In this document: piece by piece, positions 47,343 through 55,452 of the stretch | Layout: every line of letters begins with the position of its first letter | Numbering within the stretch: the first letter of the stretch is position 1 | Source of the DNA: Flavobacterium sp. ACN6 | GTDB taxonomy: Bacteria > Bacteroidota > Bacteroidia > Flavobacteriales > Flavobacteriaceae | Reading direction: 5' to 3' | DNA: 64,000 bases | Assembly (NCBI RefSeq): GCF_002304005.1 | Contig: NZ_MRCQ01000016.1 | Span: forward strand, 57,634-121,633 | Translations under genes and position numbers: made by a program | Notes under the pieces: model-generated | What the model was told of the DNA's origin: nothing | Seen by the model: only the letters and a program-made list of their open reading frames with translations | The model's database searches: none

Positions 47343-47426
47343 TTAGATTTTTTCAAAAAATTCAACTGATTTAAAACAAATCGCAAACAGCAAAACAGCC
47401 AATGCGAGTAAAAGAAAAGTGATCAT
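47343..47426 (-). CDS. 27-residue membrane protein upstream of kdpF
   Basis: This small frame reads MITFLLLALAVLLFAICFKS followed by VEFFEKI. It is one hydrophobic helix with a charged end, similar in size to KdpF but different in sequence. It ends three bases before the kdpF start and shares its strand, so it is likely part of the kdp transcript. Whether it is translated is not shown. It might be an additional Kdp peptide. Confidence 0.55.
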   Translation of the reverse strand: MITFLLLALAVLLFAICFKSVEFFEKI

Positions 47427-47433
47427 ATAATTT

Positions 47434-47495
47434 ATTTTAGATTTTAGATTTTAGAGTTCAGATTTTAGATTTTCCGATTAAACAATTAAACAGTT
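47434..47495. repeat. Low-complexity (ATTTTAG)n-like repeat
   Basis: TTTAGATTTTAGATTTTAGA and related words fill this stretch, and a similar run sits at 47199-47231 between kdpF and kdpA. Short repeats beginning AATTAAAC also follow. It has no coding role and lies just after the stop region of the 93-residue gene's neighbours. Confidence 0.6.
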
Positions 47496-47509
47496 AACCG
47501 ATTAAACTT

Positions 47510-47791
47510 TTACACGCCAGACGCATTAACCTGCTTGATATATTCTGCTTTAAGCGTTTGTGGAAAAAGATGTGAAATATTGCAGTGACGCACTTCCATA
47601 AAAGAAGAAACTGAGAAAACATACACATTAGAAATGGCATTTTTAGTTTCGATGCTTCCCGTTATAAACAAACGTTCGGCAAGAGCTAAGCATTTTTTTG
47701 CACGAACGATGTTGCCGGAAATAATAGATTTTTTGGTTATCTCGGCAAAACGTTCCGCTTGTTTGTAGATTGAGGTGACTTGATTTTTCAT
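47510..47791 (-). CDS. Unknown protein at the head of the kdp operon
   Basis: I do not recognise this 93-residue protein with confidence. It is soluble and helix-rich, beginning MKNQVTSIYKQAERFAEITKKS, and ends SFMEVRHCNISHLFPQTLKAEYIKQVNAS. No membrane segment or catalytic motif is visible. It is the first gene of the kdp cluster, about 84 bases before the 27-residue gene in the same direction. Its position suggests a link to potassium control, which is inference. Confidence 0.7.
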   Translation of the reverse strand: MKNQVTSIYKQAERFAEITKKSIISGNIVRAKKCLALAERLFITGSIETKNAISNVYVFSVSSFMEVRHCNISHLFPQTLKAEYIKQVNASGV

Positions 47792-47907
47792 TTGGATGAA
47801 ATTTTAATGTTCTTCCTCCTTATGCCAAAAGATGTTCCGAAAAAGTCAAGTTACAGTTAAAGTGCTGTCAATAAAAGGAATGTGGTTTTGTGCCAAAAAA
47901 TGCGCAT

Positions 47908-47940
47908 AAAAAAAGCTTATCATTTTGATAAGCTTTTCTC
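47908..47940 (-). terminator. Terminator of the sigma-54 regulator unit
   Basis: The stem AAAAGCTTATCA/TGATAAGCTTTT with a three-base loop reads, on the minus strand, into TTTTTTTATG. It can terminate the regulator transcript and so insulate kdp. It lies in the 373-base gap between kdp and the regulator. Confidence 0.75.
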
Positions 47941-47960
47941 GTTTTGATATGTTATTGTCA

Positions 47961-48119
47961 AGCGCCGGAGGAGCGAAATATTTATAGAAATAAAGAATCA
48001 TAGTCATCAGAGCCCCAAGCGGGGTGAAAAATTTTTTTGGATTGTGTAGGTGTCGCTCCGCTGGAGCTTTACATCATTGGCAATAAATAATTCTATAAAT
48101 ATTTCGCTTCTCTGAAGCT
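47961..48119. repeat. 159-base element with inverted ends
   Basis: The left end AGCGAAATATTTATAGAA-type arm (47961-47990) is matched by an inverted copy at 48091-48119, with 18 bases identical. The middle has two further hairpins (AGCCCC/GGGGTG and GCTCCGCTGGAGC). This looks like a non-coding MITE-like repeat; it occupies most of the gap between the regulator gene and its terminator. Confidence 0.8.
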
Positions 48120-48164
48120 TTAAAAATTGAATTTGACATTGTTATTTTACTTGAGATTTGGAAT

Positions 48165-49520
48165 TTAAATTTTGGAATTTTCAATCCCATATTCTTCCAA
48201 TTTTCTATATAAAGTCGCAATTCCAATTTCCAACAATCTGGCCGTTTCCGCTTTATTGCCTTTAGTATAATTCAAAACCTTTTGTATATGAAGTTTCTCA
48301 ATACTTTGCATAGAGAAAGCCGACATTGATTTGGTAGGTTTTTCTGGCTGATGCTGCATTTCATAAGGCAGAACATCTGAAGTTAAAGTATCGCCAGTAC
48401 TCAAAATAACCGATCTTTCGATGATGTTTTTAAGTTCGCGAATATTTCCCGGCCAAGAATAATTTTCTAATTTCTCCAAAAAATCATCGGCTATATTTAA
48501 AGTTTTTTTATTTGTTTTTTCAGAAAACTGCTTGACGAAATAATTCGCCAATAGTGCAATGTCTTTGATTCTTTCTTTTAGAGAAGGTAATTTGATTTCA
48601 AAGATATTCAAACGGAAATACAAATCAGAACGGAAACGGTGTTCTTCACTTTCTGTTTTTAAATCTCGGTTTGTAGCGGCAATTAATCTGAAATTTGATT
48701 TTTTTGGAGTGGTATCGCCAACCGGAATATATTCGGAAGTTTCTAAAACACGCAGTAATTTGGCCTGAAGATCAATTGGCATTTCACCAATTTCATCCAA
48801 AAATAGAGTACCGCCGTTGGCTTCTTCGATAAAACCTTTTTTATCTTTTAAAGCTCCGGTAAAAGCACCTTGTTTATGACCAAATAGTTCGCTTTCTAAA
48901 ATTTCTTTACTGAAAGTACTGCAGTTTAGCGCCACAAATGATTTGCCAACGCGAAGGCTGTTTTCATGAATTGCCTGTGCAAAAACTTCTTTTCCAGTTC
49001 CAGTTTCGCCGGTTAGTAAAACTGTCGAATCTGTTTTAGCGACTTTTTGTGCGAGATCAATAACCTGTTCAATTCCTTTTGATTTCCCTATAATGGTGTT
49101 GAAAGAATATTTCTTGCCAATACGTTTTTCGAGCTGTTGCACTTTTTTCTGCAACTGTACTTTTTCTACCGCTTTATAAAGAAGCGGAATAATTTTATCG
49201 TTATCATCGCCTTTTACAATATAATCAAAAGCACCATTTTTCATGGCCTGAACGCCGTCTGGAATATTTCCGAAAGCGGTTAGCAGAATAACTTCTACTA
49301 AAGGAAAATTTTCTTTTATATTTTGCAGAAAATCAACGCCGTTTCCATCAGGGAGTTTTACATCACACAAAACCACATCAATATCAGTTTGTTCGAGTTT
49401 TTTAAAACCTGATTTTAAATCTTTGGCTTCAAAAACTTCAAATCCTTCCGATTTTATAATACGCGCCAGCAGACTTCTAAGTTTTTCTTCGTCGTCTATA
49501 ATTAAAATTTTGTATGTCAT
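48165..49520 (-). CDS. Sigma-54 activator (NtrC type) next to kdp
   Basis: This 451-residue response regulator has a receiver domain (phosphoacceptor D53 in VVLCDVKLP), a sigma-54 AAA+ domain with Walker A GETGTGKE, the sigma-54 contact motif GAFTGA and the DEIGEMP Walker B, and a Fis-type helix-turn-helix end (ETARLLEIGIATLYRKLEEY). It lies upstream of the kdp genes and downstream of a TPR histidine kinase gene on the same strand, 51 bases apart. It may be a replacement for KdpE, since no KdpE is encoded here; this is inference. Confidence 0.93.
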   Translation of the reverse strand: MTYKILIIDDEEKLRSLLARIIKSEGFEVFEAKDLKSGFKKLEQTDIDVVLCDVKLPDGNGVDFLQNIKENFPLVEVILLTAFGNIPDGVQAMKNGAFDYIVKGDDNDKIIPLLYKAVEKVQLQKKVQQLEKRIGKKYSFNTIIGKSKGIEQVIDLAQKVAKTDSTVLLTGETGTGKEVFAQAIHENSLRVGKSFVALNCSTFSKEILESELFGHKQGAFTGALKDKKGFIEEANGGTLFLDEIGEMPIDLQAKLLRVLETSEYIPVGDTTPKKSNFRLIAATNRDLKTESEEHRFRSDLYFRLNIFEIKLPSLKERIKDIALLANYFVKQFSEKTNKKTLNIADDFLEKLENYSWPGNIRELKNIIERSVILSTGDTLTSDVLPYEMQHQPEKPTKSMSAFSMQSIEKLHIQKVLNYTKGNKAETARLLEIGIATLYRKLEEYGIENSKI

Positions 49521-49571
49521 TTAAGGAAAAAGCTAGAACCGAAATTTATTTTCGTGATACAAATTTAGGTT

Positions 49572-52013
49572 TTAAATCATTTGCCTTTTTTGATTCAGAG
49601 GAAATTCTTGCGAAAATTCGATTTTCAAAACGGTTCCGTTATTATTTTCGATGCTTAATTTTCCGTCAAGATCATCGGTTAAACCTTTTATTAGCATCAT
49701 TCCGAATGAGTTTGCTTTTTTATCGCTTTCGTCTAAATCAAAACCAATTCCGTTATCAGAAATTGTCAGGAGGTAGTGATTTTCGGCTTTGGTTTCCAGC
49801 GTTACGTAAATCATTCCGGTTCGATCTTCGGGAAAAGCATATTTAATTGAATTTGTAATTGCTTCATTTAAAATCAATCCAAGCGGAACTGCGTGTGCCA
49901 CATCCAATTCAAGCGGATCTACTTTTACATCAAAACGAATTCTTTGCCCAAGCGAAAAAGATTCTCGTAAATATTCGACCAATTCCTTAATGTAATTGGG
50001 CATATTAATTGTTGAAATATTTTCTGAGCTATATAATTTTTGATGAATTAAAGACATGGAATGAATCCTGTGCTGACTGTTTTTTATCGCCGATAAAGCC
50101 ATATCATTATCCAAATAAGCCGATTGCGAATTCAAAAGACTAATGACTGTCTGCAGATTATTTTTCACCCGATGGTGAATTTCTTTCAAAAGCCATTCTT
50201 TCTCATCCAGTAAATGTTTCAAATTAATGTTTTTCTGGTTGATCTCTTTTTCCTTGATTTCAAGTTTGGTGTGATTTCGTTGTTTTAAGCGATATCTGTT
50301 AAATAATAACGCAATGATAATCAGTAATAAAACCAAACTCCAAATCGATACGCTATTTAAAAGCTTAGATTTTTGAAGTTCGCTTTTTTGCAATTTATCC
50401 TGATTGTTTAAAAGCTTAATTTTTTGTTCTTTATTGGCCGTTTCATATTGAATTTTAAGTTCATCGATTTGTTTGTTTTTGTCAACTCCATGAACAGAAT
50501 CGGTTATTTTTTTATAATCCTGAAAATGCACTAAAGCATCTTTATAATTTCCTTTAATAGAATCTGTTTTATACAATAAAAGCTGAAGCGCTTCTGAATT
50601 ATAAGTTGTGTCTTTAGTTCTCATAAGAGTAAAAACCTTATCAGCATAAAATTTGGCCTCTTCTGGTTTTTTGATCCTGATATAAAATAACGCTATAATC
50701 GTATACTCATGAATAACTTCTCTAAATGTTTCGGGGCTATTTAAGTGACCAGCGTAATAAGCCGTTTCTTTAAAATACTTTTCGGCCCGAGCAAAATCTT
50801 TTAATACTTCATAACAATTAGCCTTAATATATGCAACAGACATTTTATCGAAAATGCTTTTAGGAGGATATTTTTCTGTCATTGAATTAATGTAGCCAAT
50901 AGCTTCTTTCGTTTTTCCTTTTAAGGATAAAGCAGCTACAGCGCTGTAAAAACTTTTATACCAAGTTCCAGTGTCAATTGTCTGTCGGCCTATATCTATG
51001 CTTTTCTTGTATAATTCTAATGCTTCTTCATGATGACCATAATGGTTATAAACATCACCCAAACGCATATAAAAAACATCTCCAAAAGTATAGTCCTTTT
51101 CAACATCCATTCTTTTTACACTTTTCAAGGCATAATATAAAGCCGTTTGTATATTGTGCTGAAATAATTCAATATAAACAATTGTTGTTTCTGCAAACTG
51201 CTGATGTGTGAAATTGATTTTTCGTAAATCGGCTAAATTTTGGTATAACCTTTTTTTGGCCTCATTTATTTTTCTTCCCCAAAAATAAATAGTAGTAATC
51301 TTCATGTAATTTTCGATTCTTTTCTCTTCCATTCCTAAAGACGCATAAAGCGAAACGGCTTCCTGCAGGATCTTTTCTTTTTCGGGATCAAGATTAAATA
51401 AAAGAGTTCCGTAAGCATCTATCGCTTCGGCAAGACCTCGTTTGTCATTTTGTTTTCGGCATTCATTTATAACTTTTGCAAAACAATTTTTACCTTCAAT
51501 CGGATTATTGGCCTGATAGTAATATTTACCTAACAATAGTAAACTTTGCTGCTGCCATTTTTTTATTTTAAGCTGCTTACTGGCGGCAACAGCTTGCTTT
51601 ATATATAAGTCTGCATTTTTTAAATCCTGTGGTTTCATACTAGGTTTAAATAAATAAAAACTTCCTAACTGAAGCAATAGTTTGATTCTGTCTTCTCCTT
51701 TTGATTTAGCTAAAAGTTTTTGTACAGAATTGATATCGCCTTTCTGGATTAAATCATTTCCAATTAGTTTAGCATCATCATAAAAACCCTCATCGTAACT
51801 TAACGAAACAGGGAGTTTGTAAGCTTTGCATGCGACAACTACGGCACTGTCGACATCAATTGCACCTTGATTGGCATTGTACAAATACATCGATGAGGCT
51901 TGTATCAATAATCTTTTTTTAGGAAGATCATATTTGGCAACTGCTGGAGCTAGTTGTGCCAAAGATGAAGTGGTAACGAATAAAAGCAAATAGTAAATAA
52001 CGAATCGCTTCAT
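49572..52013 (-). CDS. TPR-containing histidine kinase
   Basis: This 813-residue protein has a signal peptide (MKRFVIYYLLLFVTTSSLAQ) and a long extracytoplasmic region of TPR-like helical repeats (about 90-540). One membrane helix follows (SVSIWSLVLLLIIIALLFNRY). The cytoplasmic kinase is of the HisKA_2 type (EIHHRVKNNLQTVISLLNSQ) with an HATPase domain (LNEAITNSIKYAFP, DNGIGFD). It is the normal flavobacterial pattern of a periplasmic TPR sensor. It precedes the sigma-54 regulator gene by 51 bases and most likely phosphorylates it. A -7 box lies at 52055-52062. Confidence 0.92.
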   Translation of the reverse strand: MKRFVIYYLLLFVTTSSLAQLAPAVAKYDLPKKRLLIQASSMYLYNANQGAIDVDSAVVVACKAYKLPVSLSYDEGFYDDAKLIGNDLIQKGDINSVQKLLAKSKGEDRIKLLLQLGSFYLFKPSMKPQDLKNADLYIKQAVAASKQLKIKKWQQQSLLLLGKYYYQANNPIEGKNCFAKVINECRKQNDKRGLAEAIDAYGTLLFNLDPEKEKILQEAVSLYASLGMEEKRIENYMKITTIYFWGRKINEAKKRLYQNLADLRKINFTHQQFAETTIVYIELFQHNIQTALYYALKSVKRMDVEKDYTFGDVFYMRLGDVYNHYGHHEEALELYKKSIDIGRQTIDTGTWYKSFYSAVAALSLKGKTKEAIGYINSMTEKYPPKSIFDKMSVAYIKANCYEVLKDFARAEKYFKETAYYAGHLNSPETFREVIHEYTIIALFYIRIKKPEEAKFYADKVFTLMRTKDTTYNSEALQLLLYKTDSIKGNYKDALVHFQDYKKITDSVHGVDKNKQIDELKIQYETANKEQKIKLLNNQDKLQKSELQKSKLLNSVSIWSLVLLLIIIALLFNRYRLKQRNHTKLEIKEKEINQKNINLKHLLDEKEWLLKEIHHRVKNNLQTVISLLNSQSAYLDNDMALSAIKNSQHRIHSMSLIHQKLYSSENISTINMPNYIKELVEYLRESFSLGQRIRFDVKVDPLELDVAHAVPLGLILNEAITNSIKYAFPEDRTGMIYVTLETKAENHYLLTISDNGIGFDLDESDKKANSFGMMLIKGLTDDLDGKLSIENNNGTVLKIEFSQEFPLNQKRQMI

Positions 52014-52054
52014 AATTTGTTAAATATTAGGTTTTTGGATGGTTTTTGGTAAAA

Positions 52055-52062
52055 CAAATATA
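52055..52062 (-). promoter_or_regulatory. Putative -7 box of the TPR kinase operon
   Basis: TATATTTG on the minus strand matches TAnnTTTG, about 42 bases before the kinase start. No TTG is seen at the right spacing. Confidence 0.4.
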
Positions 52063-52221
52063 GAAATAAAGAAGTTCGCTTTTTTTGAAAAATATCAAGA
52101 AAATTCACATTAAATATGGTTTTTTTGGTACAATTTTTTCAAAACACTGAAATTACTGAGGTTATTTAACTATTTTTATAGCAGTGAATTACGGGATTAT
52201 AATATAAATAATACTACATTT

Positions 52222-54195
52222 ATGGGAACCTTGTCTGATAAAAGCCCTCAATCTGACGAAAATGACTTTCAAAAACAAATTTTAATTGTAGAAGATCAAT
52301 TTATTGAAGCGCATGATTTGCAATTAATTCTCGAAAAAGCAAATTATAAAGTGATCGGGATTGTGCGTTCGGTAGATCAAGCTTTGGATGTAATTCAGAC
52401 CCAGAAACCAGATTTGGTATTTGTTGATATTATGCTCAAAGGAGATAAAAACGGAATCGAACTGGCGCACGTTTTAAAAGAAAAAAATATCGGCTTTATT
52501 TTTATTTCTGCCAATTCAAGCAAGAGAATTTTGGATCAGGCGAAAACAACACATCCATACGGATTTATTGTAAAACCGTTTAGAGAACAGGATATTTTGA
52601 CCACTCTCGAAATTGCTTTTTACAGACAAGAATACAGTCTTGAATCGCAGTTAATGCAGCAGTTAGAATTGAAAAACGAGATTACAGAAATAATCAATTC
52701 CAATCTCAAACTCGAAGAAGCTTTACTGGCTTTTGCCAAAATCATTCAGACTTTTGTTTGTTTTGATTATTTAGAGGCTGGGTTTGTAAGTGCAGATGAA
52801 TATTCTAATCTCGGAATCATCAGAAAAAATATCGATCAATATCAAATTATTAACGTACAAAAGCTTTCGCAGATTGCTGATATCTCTATAAAAGAATTAA
52901 ACGAAACTTATATAAAATCGCAGATTGATCTAAAACCTGTTGTTTACAGTGAAGAATCGCTGATTAATAATTTTCAGTCGGCACCAATAAAAGGAATTAT
53001 TTCACATAATTTCGGAATCAAATCGTATTTGGTTTTTCCGCTTTCGATTGCAATTTCGGAGCGTTTTTGCTTGACTTTTTACAGCCGTAATTTCAATATT
53101 TATTCAAATGAAAATCTGAAATTATTATCTAATCTTGAAAATACATTTTCAAAATTTATTTCTCGTTTTTATTCGCCTGCCACACTAATTACAGAGATAA
53201 AAGAAGTTCCTGTTAAAAGGGAAAAAGTTGAAAATATAAAAACTGGTTTTGAGGGAATAATTGGAAATAGTTCTCAAATGGTAACGGTTTTTAATTACAT
53301 CAAAAAAGTAGCACCGTCTGATACTTCGGTTTTAATTTTAGGCGAAAGCGGAACGGGAAAAGAAAAAATTGCCAAAAGCATTCATGATTTATCACCTCGA
53401 AAAGACAAACCGCTTATCATTATAAACTGTGGCGCTATTCCTGAAAACCTAGCAGAATCATTATTGTTCGGACATGAAAAAGGGGCTTTTACGGGCGCTT
53501 CGGAAAAGCGGATTGGTAAATTTGAACTGGCAAACGGCGGAACTATTTTCCTTGATGAAATAGGAGAGATGCCTTTAGAACTTCAGGTAAAATTACTGCG
53601 TGTATTGCAAGAACGTGAAATAGAACGCGTTGGAGGCCTTATGCCCATAAAAATTGATGTTAGAATTATTGCCGCAACCAATAAAAACCTCGAAGAAGAA
53701 GTGGCAGCCGGACGTTTTAGAATGGATTTGTATTATCGTCTGCATGTTTTTCCAATTTTAGTTCCTTCGCTTAAAAAGAGAAAAGAAGATATTCCAGAAT
53801 TGGCAGATCATTTTATAAAAGTATACAGCGATCGCATGAATCGAAAAATACCAATACTTTCTGATAATGCCTTACAGCAAATTACAAGTTACGACTGGCC
53901 GGGAAACATCAGGGAATTGGAGCATCTTATACAGCGTACGTTATTGTTGACGGAAGGAAATACGATTAAAACAGTTGAATTTTCACCTTCATCAAAAATG
54001 CATCCGCAACAAAATATGGATTCATTTTCAATTAAAACTATTTTAGAGAATGAACGGGATTACATTTTATATATCCTTAAGAAATGTAACGGAAAAATAT
54101 CAGGCGCAGGCGGAGCAGCCGAAATTCTGGATATTCATCCTTCCACTTTAAATTCAAAAATTAAAAAGTTAGAAATTAAGCGGGAAATAAGTTAA
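52222..54195 (+). CDS. Sigma-54 activator with receiver and GAF-like region
   Basis: This 657-residue regulator has a receiver domain (phosphoacceptor D69 in LVFVDIMLK), a central region of about 180 residues resembling a GAF sensor, a sigma-54 AAA+ domain (GESGTGKE, GAFTGASEKR, DEIGEMP), and a Fis-type helix-turn-helix. It is divergent from the TPR kinase gene across a 208-base spacer. No partner kinase lies directly beside it on the same strand, so its input may come from the TPR kinase or from elsewhere. Confidence 0.93.
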   Translation: MGTLSDKSPQSDENDFQKQILIVEDQFIEAHDLQLILEKANYKVIGIVRSVDQALDVIQTQKPDLVFVDIMLKGDKNGIELAHVLKEKNIGFIFISANSSKRILDQAKTTHPYGFIVKPFREQDILTTLEIAFYRQEYSLESQLMQQLELKNEITEIINSNLKLEEALLAFAKIIQTFVCFDYLEAGFVSADEYSNLGIIRKNIDQYQIINVQKLSQIADISIKELNETYIKSQIDLKPVVYSEESLINNFQSAPIKGIISHNFGIKSYLVFPLSIAISERFCLTFYSRNFNIYSNENLKLLSNLENTFSKFISRFYSPATLITEIKEVPVKREKVENIKTGFEGIIGNSSQMVTVFNYIKKVAPSDTSVLILGESGTGKEKIAKSIHDLSPRKDKPLIIINCGAIPENLAESLLFGHEKGAFTGASEKRIGKFELANGGTIFLDEIGEMPLELQVKLLRVLQEREIERVGGLMPIKIDVRIIAATNKNLEEEVAAGRFRMDLYYRLHVFPILVPSLKKRKEDIPELADHFIKVYSDRMNRKIPILSDNALQQITSYDWPGNIRELEHLIQRTLLLTEGNTIKTVEFSPSSKMHPQQNMDSFSIKTILENERDYILYILKKCNGKISGAGGAAEILDIHPSTLNSKIKKLEIKREIS

Positions 54196-54212
54196 TCTAC
54201 TGTAAAAAATAT

Positions 54213-54349
54213 AACACATAGAAACATAGTTTTTTCTCTAACTAAAAAGAAAATGAAAAGAAACTAGTTTCTAACACGTAGTTAGCTTTGTATGTTAACG
54301 CAAGTGAAACGCCTTTTAGCGGTAATACACACTAGGTTTCTATGTGTTT
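54213..54349. repeat. 137-base repeat, copy 1, with inverted ends
   Basis: The left end begins AACACATAGAAACATAG and the right end ends TTTCTATGTGTTT, an inverted pair. The middle has AAGAAACTAGTTTC and GAAACGCCTTTTAG. It is about 65-75% similar, in reversed orientation, to the copy at 56713-56831. The two copies flank the hydrolase and deacetylase genes. Confidence 0.85.
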
Positions 54350-54359
54350 AATTACAATT

Positions 54360-55145
54360 TCAAATTACTTTTTCAATCCATTTTGCAATACTTTCCGCCA
54401 CTTCCTGCCATTCGTAATGAAGAATTACAAAATGATTTTTGTTTTTAAATTCTTTATAACAAGTTATGGAATGTAAATTTCTATGTTTTCTAAAATTCCA
54501 ATTAACCAATTTTGGCGGAATAATTTCATCTTTAGAAGAAGAAATAAAGAAAAGCGGAATATGTTTTTTTCTAAAATTGATTTTTGCTTGTTTTGAAAAC
54601 AAATTACGCAAAGCTTTTTTAGATTCGGGAATAACGAATTTATCATATTCTGTTTTTTGTTCTTGATTTGATATGTCGTTAAAAAACAAATTCTTCCAAT
54701 TTTCAAACGATAAAAGTAAAGTTTTTTTAGAAGAAAAAATCGCGCAAGAAAAGCATAAAATGATTTTATAAAATGAAAATTTTAAAACCGTAAAGCCTTT
54801 TGGCGGAAAAGAATTAATGCAGATTCCCGCTTCGGCTAAATCTTTCTGAACCAGTAATTGTACCAAAAGTCCGCCGTAGGAATGTCCCACTAAAATAGGT
54901 TTCTCAGGAAGTTTTTCTATGATTTCGGTATAATAACACAAAAGATCAAATAAACTGATAGACCCAATTTTCACACGCAGATTTTGCTCTCTTAAATTTG
55001 CAGCGCTATCATTTTTATGAAGCCACGGAGGCGCCACAACTTTATATCCTTTATTTTCAAAAAAAGTGAGCCATTTCCCCCAATACAAATGGCTCACAAA
55101 AGCTCCCGAAATAAATACTATCGTTTTGGTACTTGAAAGATACAT
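54360..55145 (-). CDS. Alpha/beta hydrolase
   Basis: This 261-residue cytosolic hydrolase has the nucleophile elbow GHSYGG and the acid-histidine region near the end (SSSKDEIIPP and KNHFVILH). The oxyanion-side start is TIVFISGAFVSHLYWGKW. The frame reaches an ATG at 55196, but MYLSSTKTIVFI at 55145 is a better start. The substrate is not deducible. It is the minus-strand gene of the pair enclosed by inverted repeats, and it is divergent from the deacetylase-like gene. Confidence 0.85.
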   Translation of the reverse strand: MYLSSTKTIVFISGAFVSHLYWGKWLTFFENKGYKVVAPPWLHKNDSAANLREQNLRVKIGSISLFDLLCYYTEIIEKLPEKPILVGHSYGGLLVQLLVQKDLAEAGICINSFPPKGFTVLKFSFYKIILCFSCAIFSSKKTLLLSFENWKNLFFNDISNQEQKTEYDKFVIPESKKALRNLFSKQAKINFRKKHIPLFFISSSKDEIIPPKLVNWNFRKHRNLHSITCYKEFKNKNHFVILHYEWQEVAESIAKWIEKVI

Positions 55146-55452
55146 AACAGGATTTTTAGATAAATGGTGAAATGCAAACGATATGCCTCTTTGCAAAGTG
55201 TTGATTTTTATGAGTTTAAAGTAGTGTTGTTCCTTTTCGAATTATTATATTTCGTTAAATACTTTTTGTGGTATTGAAATATCAATTTTTATTGGGGTAA
55301 AAACGGATTTTTATTTTTTATTATTAAAAAAATCAAATCTGCGTCAATCAGCGTTTTCGCAAAGCGAATCTGTTTTATCCGCGCTCAATTGATCAAATGA
55401 ATTTATGTTTAAAGAAAATGTACCTTTAGAAAATCTAACCCTGACCTTTAAA

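Noticed and set aside
47792..47900. Possible sigma-54 promoter upstream of kdp (TTTTTTGGCACA on the minus strand near 47890)
   Set aside because: The -24 part fits TTGGCAC, but the GC of the -12 element is missing at the right distance, and the second TTTTGGCATA nearby is also off spacing. A similar orphan TTTTTGGCACAA lies near 25035. I therefore did not annotate it as a promoter.
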